Both the position numbers and the translations under genes were made by a program. This document shows positions 58,901 to 64,000 of a DNA stretch of 64,000 nt, piece by piece. Position 1 is the stretch's first letter, and every line of letters starts with the position of its first letter. This DNA is from Scenedesmus sp. ARA3 (Eukaryota; Chlorophyta; Chlorophyceae; Sphaeropleales; Scenedesmaceae). The notes beneath the pieces are model-generated. The model was not told the origin of the DNA and did no database searches. It saw only the letters and a list, made by a program, of their open reading frames with translations. The DNA lies in NCBI GenBank assembly GCA_004335835.1, contig RWJK01001152.1, forward strand, positions 52,710-116,709, in the 5' to 3' direction.

Positions 58901-59314
58901 ACAAGCTAGCTGCTGCATGACCATCATCTGCTTTGCGTCGCTTGATAACGGGTGACGCAACTGCAAGCAGCTGCATAGGCAACAGCTTGTGCCAGCAGCT
59001 GCAGGACCCACTGCCAGCCACTGGTTTGCTTAAGGTTACTCTATGCAGATGTGCTGCAAAATGCAGCAGCTGCATATTGTTCAACATGCAACTGCTGCTG
59101 CTGCTGTAGTTGTCCTGCGAACCTGTATTGGGAAACCAGGCGAGAGATCTGAGCCTGGCGCTCTGAAGCCTTGCTGCCAGGCTTGTTGCCCTACAAGTGC
59201 ATAAATAGAAGCGTTGTGGTGGTTCAGCAAGCGGCTCTTTGAAAGCTAATGCCTTTGAGGCATGCTGCTGCTGGCACTGGACTGCACCTGCTGCTGTGTT
59301 GCCTCAACCTCCAT
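45337..59314 (-). CDS. Large chromatin protein: two WW/SANT-like modules, AT-hook, FYRN-FYRC
   Basis: Exons, in coding order: 59288-59314, 59123-59190, 58710-58839, 58331-58414, 57693-57887, 56976-57230, 52174-53280, 51494-51736, 50342-50647, 49684-49899, 48313-49136, 47466-47700, 46635-46721, 45337-46089 (TGA). All 14 join in phase: 1509 aa. Module 1: [24 protein letters not shown] (residues 80-103), then [31 protein letters not shown] (about 217-247), like the SANT-type repeats of CHD6-9. An acidic stretch and an AT-hook-like [15 protein letters not shown] (near 560) follow. CECVVC (about 727) is a small Cys cluster. Module 2: [23 protein letters not shown] (about 851-873) joined to [26 protein letters not shown]...[11 protein letters not shown] (1160-1195). 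[14 protein letters not shown] to [14 protein letters not shown] and ELPGAERC (about 1215-1268). A Gln-rich tail of about 240 residues ends it. No helicase is seen. The start Met is the first in its frame, but 59288 could be an internal exon. Confidence 0.82.
47064..47185 (-). repeat. Second copy of FYR exon 12 end beyond the assembly gap
   Basis: The exon end 47466-47585 ([20 protein letters not shown] ... WQQVQQR|gtgagtcg) is repeated almost exactly here, donor included, on the far side of the N run. Confidence 0.93.
47258..47453. other. Assembly gap, 196 N
   Basis: A run of N lies between two near-identical copies of the exon 12 end. Its real length is unknown, and further repeat copies may be hidden or collapsed here. 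Confidence 0.99.
47745..48125 (-). repeat. Ghost copies of FYR exon 12 start
   Basis: The exon 12 start region (47620-47715: ggctgtgtagcccaggggg-aagat, ggtgtggaagccggggc, ctcaatcctg) recurs clearly at about 47878-47958 and 48037-48120. A weaker copy lies at about 47762-47830. The copies still encode variants of [21 protein letters not shown] on the reverse strand. Confidence 0.9.
49324..49640 (-). repeat. Three ghost copies of FYR exon 10 end
   Basis: The top-strand block catggggccccagttgccaaa (exon 10 end, 49690) recurs beginning at 49549, 49436 and 49324, spaced 141, 113 and 112 nt, with increasing divergence. The first two still encode [12 protein letters not shown] residues on the reverse strand. 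Confidence 0.93.
50990..51345 (-). repeat. Three ghost copies of FYR exon 8 end with donors
   Basis: The exon 8 end ([28 protein letters not shown], at 51494-51590) recurs at 51238-51340 with nearly the whole stretch in frame and donor ACG|gtaagtg, at about 51131-51165 as [10 protein letters not shown] with ACG|gtgggtg, and at about 50993-51020 as a short remnant. The surrounding intron text (cagcagcaagcc, atcacccacacagcac) is repeated with them. Confidence 0.93.
51845..51882 (-). repeat. Ghost copy of FYR exon 8 start with acceptor
   Basis: The exon 8 start (gtgacctccagcccac|cctgcagca on the top strand, 51720-51745) recurs 125 nt upstream in the gene as gtgacctccagcccacactgcagcat, so the copy also keeps a ctgcag acceptor before GLEVTT. 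Confidence 0.88.
52038..52127 (-). CDS. Candidate cassette exon of the FYR gene, copy of the end of exon 7
   Basis: The end of exon 7 (52174-52256, encoding [13 protein letters not shown] to GGRDRE) is repeated here with an intact frame ([13 protein letters not shown] to GGRDRE). The copy has its own acceptor (tttgcag at 52128-52134) and donor (GAG|gtatgtg). It is 90 nt long and phase 0 at both ends, so it can be spliced between exons 7 and 8 without a shift, adding 30 residues. Confidence 0.6.
53447..55338 (+). CDS. Nudix hydrolase, MutT type (8-oxo-dGTPase-like), nested gene
   Basis: MutT enzymes remove oxidised nucleotides or related diphosphates. Exons: 53447-53636, 53715-53848, 54114-54179, 54749-54827, 55178-55338 (TGA); 209 aa, phases agree. 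Residues 1-50 ([13 protein letters not shown]...) are basic and Ser/Ala-rich, like an organelle transit peptide; a later Met before the Gln run is an alternative start. The domain begins [22 protein letters not shown]...GLWEFPGGK and continues [21 protein letters not shown]. Together they restore the Nudix box G-x5-E-x7-REL-x-EE-L-x-I. The intron that splits the box begins GC (AAG|gcaagg) instead of GT. C-terminus: [39 protein letters not shown] as in MutT. The whole gene lies on the opposite strand inside intron 6 of the FYR gene. Confidence 0.93.
54252..54500 (+). repeat. Two ghost copies of the Nudix-box exon end with donors
   Basis: The exon 3 end (agggagctgcaggaggag ... ctgagcatacag|gtg, 54147-54183) recurs at 54271-54305 without change in the core and at 54459-54492 with one core change (gaggag to gcggag). 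Flanking intron text (ctaggag-ggccca/gtgcca) is copied too, so the duplicated unit covers roughly 120-190 nt. Confidence 0.95.
55356..55360 (+). terminator. Poly(A) signal TGTAA of the Nudix gene
   Basis: TGTAA occurs 18 nt after the Nudix stop codon. It supports a short independent transcript ending inside the FYR gene's intron. Confidence 0.6.
55361..56975. other. Remainder of FYR intron 6 downstream of the Nudix gene
   Basis: I see no exon. An imperfect 13-bp inverted repeat ggggtttgacccc-taata-ggggttgaacccc lies at 56740-56770. Confidence 0.5.
57308..57460 (-). repeat. Two ghost copies of FYR exon 6 start
   Basis: The junction 57205-57260 (gcacgatgctcttggcgg agcc|ctgcagctgcat on the top strand) recurs at about 57308-57360 and 57408-57460. 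The first copy has lost the acceptor AG; the second keeps ctgcag before a sequence encoding SCAQSIARR (compare GSAKSIVRR). Confidence 0.9.
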
Positions 59315-59676
59315 GCTGCGCTGCCACAGAGAGTTTAGGCCTTCCAGCTATTTAGGAGGTAGTTTCCGGAAGCATCATCATCGGTAAACTCGTCGCAGCG
59401 AGTGCTGTCGGTGATGTTGTTGTGCTTGTTGTTTGTCCGTGTTCAAAATGAGCATAAGCAGGACGATCTGACACTGTGATGTAACGATCGCATTCAAGAT
59501 CAATGCTGCTGACGGAACAAATGTGGGTTGCCCGCCAAGCCTGCAGAAGCTGGGTGTCTTGTGCCCTGAACACTGTGTGGCATGTTACAGGTCTCACTCC
59601 TGCCTGCCCTCAAACTCTTGCAGCCGTTCCCCTGCAACATCAATGCCTGCCCAACGTGCACAAACAACATTCGTAA

Positions 59677-59778
59677 TATGTCACACAACGTCCTCCGTGG
59701 AGGTCTTGCCACTCACTTCGCTCCGGCACTGCCTGACCATGGTGCCGCACTGGCGCCACCTCAGCCAGGCACATGTGG
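59677..59778 (-). repeat. Ghost copy of the glucuronokinase last exon end and 3' flank
   Basis: The segment 59846-59950 (stop codon region and coding CVLAEVAPARHQAVPER) recurs about 170 nt further downstream in the 3' flank as a diverged copy (ctccggcactgcctg ... ctggcgccacctcagccag). Confidence 0.92.
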
Positions 59779-59783
59779 ACTGC

Positions 59784-59788
59784 TTACA
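59784..59788 (-). terminator. Poly(A) signal TGTAA of glucuronokinase
   Basis: The top strand reads TTACA about 96 nt after the stop. A second one lies at 59585-59589, beyond the ghost copy. Confidence 0.5.
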
Positions 59789-59883
59789 TGCAATCAATTG
59801 CAATCCGTCTGTCAGCATGGATCACACTGTTCAAACAGGATCAGTCACATGTCAAAACACCCTCCACCACAGCACCTTGCTGC

Positions 59884-62800
59884 TCAGTTCCGCTCCGGCA
59901 CTGCCTGGTGCCGTGCTGGCGCCACCTCAGCCAGCACACACTGGTAGCCAGCAGCAGCACACGCCTCTGCAGCAGCAGTAACACACAGCAGGGGCAGCCA
60001 CAGAACATAAGTCAGACCGTGATGAGCGTAAAGGCTTCCTGCAAGCAACACCTTACCCCTGAGGGACACCCTGAGCTTGAGTGCCTGCATGTCTGCAGTG
60101 AACAACAGCAGCCTATCTTCATGAATCACTCTCATACACTCATTATTCTAGGTAGGAAATGGGCGCACCAACACAGGAGAGTGCTCACATTGAAGGCACT
60201 TTCAGCCTGCCGCAGTAGCTTGGCGATACAAAGGAAGTTGCAAGCATGCCAAGCATGCCAAGCCTTGGAGGGCCGCTGTACAGCCGCATTTAAATATGTG
60301 CTGCCAGGCAGCCGCAGCAGGGCTCACCTTGCAGTCGCTGCTCCTGCTGCTGCCCTTCAGGGCAGTAAGCCACAATGGCGCCTCCGCTTCCAGTGAACTT
60401 TGCTGCGGCCCCGACAGAGCGTGCCGTTGCAATCATCGCCAGGTTTGTCTCGCCTAGCGCTGCATCGCCAAACATCTGCCTGCAAGGGCATGGCACAAGA
60501 CACGTCGCAGCGGGAAGCAGTCGTACCATTCAGCATACATAAGCACAGCAGGCACATCAACAGCTGGTCAGACTGCAACCCAAGCGAAAACTTCACAGCG
60601 GAAAACAGTGATATAAACATGGCAGCGGCTCCACCTGCCCAGAATGCAATCTGTGCAGTTTACACATAGCCGCTGGCAGCCCCAAGCTGCTGCAGCAGGC
60701 CAAGGTATGCTGCTGCCGGAAAGAAACGATCCCAACAAAACACCGGCACCACTTGCAACATTTAGGAAATGCTGCTGCAGCTACCCACCGCCGCAGGTCA
60801 AAGTTGCTGTCCATCAGCTGCGCCAGCGCTGCGGTGTCACGCTGCAGCAGCGCAGCCCTGCAGGACACACACCAGGCACTTTCAAATAAGCGTATGGTCA
60901 CATGGTTATGAAATGTGTTTATTATATACACACCCGCCCACTGCCTTGCAGGACAGCCTGCAGGAAAACTCTGCTCAAGCAGCTCAACGAGTTGTGCCTA
61001 TGCCGCGTATTATTAACAACCTGCTGACAGCAGCTGTGCTCGGCTATCTGCAATAAACTGCAGGCAACCCTGCGACATGCTTGACATTGAGAAGACGCCA
61101 AACGCCAACAGAGCGGTGAAATGTCTTTTGAGGTCCTCTACTGCGTTGTGGCTCACAACTGCACACCAACAAAGCACAGCTTCCAGCCTCTCACCTGCCC
61201 TTCTCAGCACACTGCGCCACACGTGCCATGCCCTCCCGCACAGCCGCATCCCCAGCCAGCCAGCGCTGCTTCACTGTGCTGTGCACGCGCCCGCTGTCAG
61301 AGGGGTTGTCGCACCACACCAGCCACAGCCGCGGCAGCAGCGCGGGGTCTAGAGATTCGTAGATGCCGCAGCCGCAGGCCTCCATGTGCTGTTGGTCAAA
61401 GTCCATGCACACTACACCTCCATACACCTAGGAGGTGGCAGCAGATGGGGTGCAAGTACATCAGCATGGGCACACGTGCAGTGGCGGTTGAGGTGGATTG
61501 GCAGTGGTGAGGCAGGCCATGTTCAGCATTGACTTCAAGCACAGGGCAAGTTTGCTGCAGGTCATCCAGCCGCACATCCAGCGCCACAGCGCACAAAGTG
61601 CTGATAGGGGTACCTGTACCACACATTGCCTGACACCAGCAGTGCGATACGTGTTGGATCACAGCTGCTGCCACACGGTTGCCGCTGCTGGTGCTGACAG
61701 CTGCAGCAGCAGCAGCGCTGCCCACCTGGATCACTCTGTCCTGCAAGCCTGCAGTGATGCCCAGCTCTGCTTCTGCTGACAGGATGAGCGAGGGCTGCTG
61801 CTGCACCGGCAGCACTGACTCCGGCACCTGGAAGTACTGCAGCAGGCAGTTGAGGCCTGACCAGCAGCAGCCGGGACAGGCAGCAGCAGCAGCAGCAGCA
61901 GCACAGCAGCACAACGCCTACTGAGCACAACAGGTGAGGGTGGGCTGCACAACGGGAGAGGGTGGGCTGCACAAAAGGTGAAGGTGGGTTGCCCAGCCTG
62001 CTTTGCATGCATGCAGAGCTGTGCAGGGCCATATGCGGCTGCAGCTCCTACAAACACAGGTACGCATTGTGTTGCATTGTGCTTGTAATGTGTGACCTGC
62101 AATATTCATACAGGTAGTTACATGTGGGGCCCGGCACCTTCCTGGCCCATTCTTAGGAACAGGACTTTGTGTATGTTGCTGCTTTACATAGGCTAACAAG
62201 TGTGTTACTGGCCTGCACCAAGCCCCACCTGCGCAGATGATGGCTGATGAGCCCGACAGGCCCGCCTGGCACAATTGCAGGCTGCAGGCAGTCCTATGTT
62301 GGGCCTGGCACCAAACGCACGGTGCGAACAGCTCGTTTACCAGCTGCGATGTAAAAGGCTGCTGGCCTGCCCCCCACCTGCGCAGATGATGGCTGATGAG
62401 CCTGACAGGCCTGCCTGGCGCGGGATGTTGGTGTCATATGACAGGCTGAAGCCCTTGGCTGGCAGCGTCAGCCCAGCCTTGCTGCAGTGCGCGTGGAAGC
62501 GCTTGCACAGCGCCTGCAAGCGCACCCCAAATCAATACTATCTGTCACCGCAGACTCATTTGAATGAAGGTGATTATACACAGGCCGAGTTGTGGAGTGA
62601 TCTAACAATGAATGATGCGCCAGCTATGAGAAAATAGAAAAGGCAAGGCAGTGGCTTGAGCTTGTGCTGACGAACATAAGACACATGCTGTTGTTGCTGC
62701 CTCAGCAGCTGGAGCTATTGCAGAGCACTGCAGTAGGTGCAGCGCTGAAGCAGCAGGGTAATAAAAAAGAAATACAGCTGCCTCGTAGCTCACCATCAGT

Positions 62801-63354
62801 AGCCTGATGCCTCCATAGTAGCCTTGTGTGTCCAGCCTGTGCCCCAGGGCCCCCAGGGAGTCAAACACGCAGGAGTCATGCTGCGGGTGCGGCTGGAAGC
62901 TCACACCTGCTGCTGCTGGCGTCAGCTTGACCTGCACAGCATACCCCGTCACAAGCAGCACGTGTGCTATGATCAATTACAGGGTTCTTGCAGGGACCTT
63001 GCAGGGACCTTTCTGTGTGGCATCCTGGCGTCAGCCGCTGCTGAGTCTGCTGTGCATGGAGCTGCACTTTACACAATGGTCTGGTGAGTAGCTGATGACT
63101 TTGCCCAGGCCAATTGCCACAGAAGAAGCTGCTTGTGCAAAGGATGCAGCCCTAGCTGCGCATGCAGTGTCTGTCACAGTCCGCACCTCAGCATAGAAGT
63201 TTGCCAGGGAAAAGGAGATCGTCTTGCCATAGAAACCATCGCTGGGGTTGCCCAACAACCCAACTCGAGCACAAACTTTGGAGCTGATGGCCTGCTGCAA
63301 GCTGTTGAGCTGCTGGGGGACTTCCTCCACCTGCAGTTGTGTTGCTGTGGCCAT
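59884..63354 (-). CDS. GLCAK: Glucuronokinase (GHMP family)
   Basis: It phosphorylates D-glucuronate to glucuronate 1-phosphate for UDP-glucuronate salvage, which feeds wall polysaccharides. Exons, in coding order: 63187-63354, 62794-62931, 62378-62513, 61726-61856, 61195-61427, 60789-60857, 60328-60479, 59884-59966 (TGA); 369 aa, the usual size, phases agree. Landmarks: ARVGLLGNPSDGFYGKTIS (N-terminal GHMP start), DSLGALGHRLDTQGYYGGIRLL, FSLSYDTNIPRQAGLSGSSAI (ATP-binding motif), LSAEAELGITAGLQDRVIQVYGG, WCDNPSDSGRVHSTVKQRWLAGD, LMDSNFDLRR, then QMFGDAALG and AAAKFTGSGGAIVAYCP (third motif). The start is the first Met of the frame. Two exon ends have degraded copies nearby. Confidence 0.95.
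61930..62000. repeat. Minisatellite in glucuronokinase intron 3
   Basis: About three tandem units of 23-24 nt with the core gagggtgggctgcacaac lie between exons 3 and 4. Confidence 0.8.
62207..62275 (-). repeat. Ghost copy of glucuronokinase exon 3 end with donor
   Basis: The top-strand block cacctgcgcagatgatggc ... cctggc at 62375-62421 (exon end encoding RQAGLSGSSAIICAG plus donor) is repeated at 62226-62271 with two to three changes, 150 nt further into the intron. Confidence 0.94.
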
Positions 63355-63969
63355 GCTGCTGCTGCCCCTGCTGCCTGCTGGATGCGGTGAACACCTTCCA
63401 CACGTCAGATACCACGCCTTATTCAGAGTTTCCGTAATACGAATGGCCTATACAGACGTTGTGCGAGCAAACAACGGCTGAGAGATATCGTCTGTATTGG
63501 TTGAAGCCAGATCAGACGGCAGGAGAATCCCGGATGTCTGTATATAGCGTATTTGACTATTAGACTTGCAACTTCATCTTCAACAACAGCGAGAACGGCG
63601 CGGGGGCAGTACGAAACCCTAAATACTGGGGATTGTACTCAAGCAGTGATCATGACATGATCCTGACATGTTCGAACTACAGGGCTGCGAGGGACTGGCC
63701 AGGCTGCTAATCTCAGCTCACACAGAGAATTGCCCAGGGGTTGAGGACTCGTTTGGGTAAAGAACCTGGACAAACGGCTCTCACTAGTCGCAAAGCAACA
63801 GCATCCCAGCCGGCAAGTGAGAGCCAGTTTCAGCTGAACTTCAGCCCACACATTCAAAGGCACATATAAGAAAAGTTGCCGATTGCATTCATTACAAACA
63901 TTGAGCAAGCAAGCATAATGCAGCATCATGCATACTGACATAGCTAGTAGACGGCTCCCCCAGGCCATC
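63355..63969. promoter_or_regulatory. Likely divergent promoter upstream of glucuronokinase
   Basis: About 615 bp upstream of the glucuronokinase start. It has few triplet repeats, and a possible forward gene starts at its right end. No exon is evident. A reverse frame at 63639-63971 has no recognisable motif. Confidence 0.45.
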
Positions 63970-64000
63970 ATGGCTGCTGCAACTTCAGACTCTAGTGCTG
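63970..64000 (+). CDS. Possible start of a forward gene, cut by the window edge
   Basis: ATG at 63970 opens a frame MAAATSDSSA that runs off the window. It is divergent from glucuronokinase. Only ten codons are visible, so this is weak. Confidence 0.25.
   Translation, partial: MAAATSDSSA

Overview
The window is nuclear DNA from a green alga, most likely a chlorophyte of the Sphaeropleales/Chlamydomonadales kind. Genes are split by many short GT-AG introns. CAG/CTG, Ala, Gln and Ser runs are dense. TGTAA, the usual green-algal poly(A) signal, lies 18 to 350 nt after several stop codons. The gene set is plant/algal: glucuronokinase, a calcium-dependent protein kinase, MATH-BTB adaptors, syndetin and fibrillarin. 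One assembly gap (196 N) is present. All exon chains below were built by hand from splice signals, reading phase and remembered family sequences. No alignment, transcript or database search was run.

Layout: (1) 1-4058 +, 3' part of a GH47 alpha-mannosidase. (2) 5330-8349 -, a secreted protein that looks like a methyltransferase-like domain fused to a glycosyltransferase-like domain. (3) 8981-12830 - and 13180-16261 -, two tandem MATH-BTB paralogues, followed by an orphan third tail (17020-17640). (4) 17655-19580 -, an LRR gene with three in-frame TAA codons. (5) 20313-22429 +, fibrillarin. (6) 24830-26175 -, a CCCH-WW protein, divergent from (7) 26647-32572 +, syndetin/VPS50. (8) 33707-37303 +, a CDPK. 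(9) 40226-43409 +, a membrane-anchored M43-type metalloprotease. (10) 45337-59314 -, a 14-exon chromatin protein with two WW/SANT-like modules, an AT-hook and FYRN-FYRC. Its 3.7 kb intron contains (11) a complete Nudix hydrolase gene on the opposite strand (53447-55338). (12) 59884-63354 -, glucuronokinase. A further + gene may start at 63970.

Two groups of functions recur: secretory-pathway carbohydrate chemistry (mannosidase, glycosyltransferase fusion, glucuronokinase) and nuclear or regulatory proteins. No operon-like logic is expected here and none is seen.

The most unusual signal runs across genes. Many exons have degraded tandem copies of their own end or start, splice signal included, in the neighbouring intron or 3' flank. 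I see this in fibrillarin, the CDPK, the Nudix gene, glucuronokinase and repeatedly in the FYR gene. At least one copy (52038-52127) is still a complete, phase-compatible exon. This looks like continuing creation of exons and introns by short tandem duplication across splice junctions.
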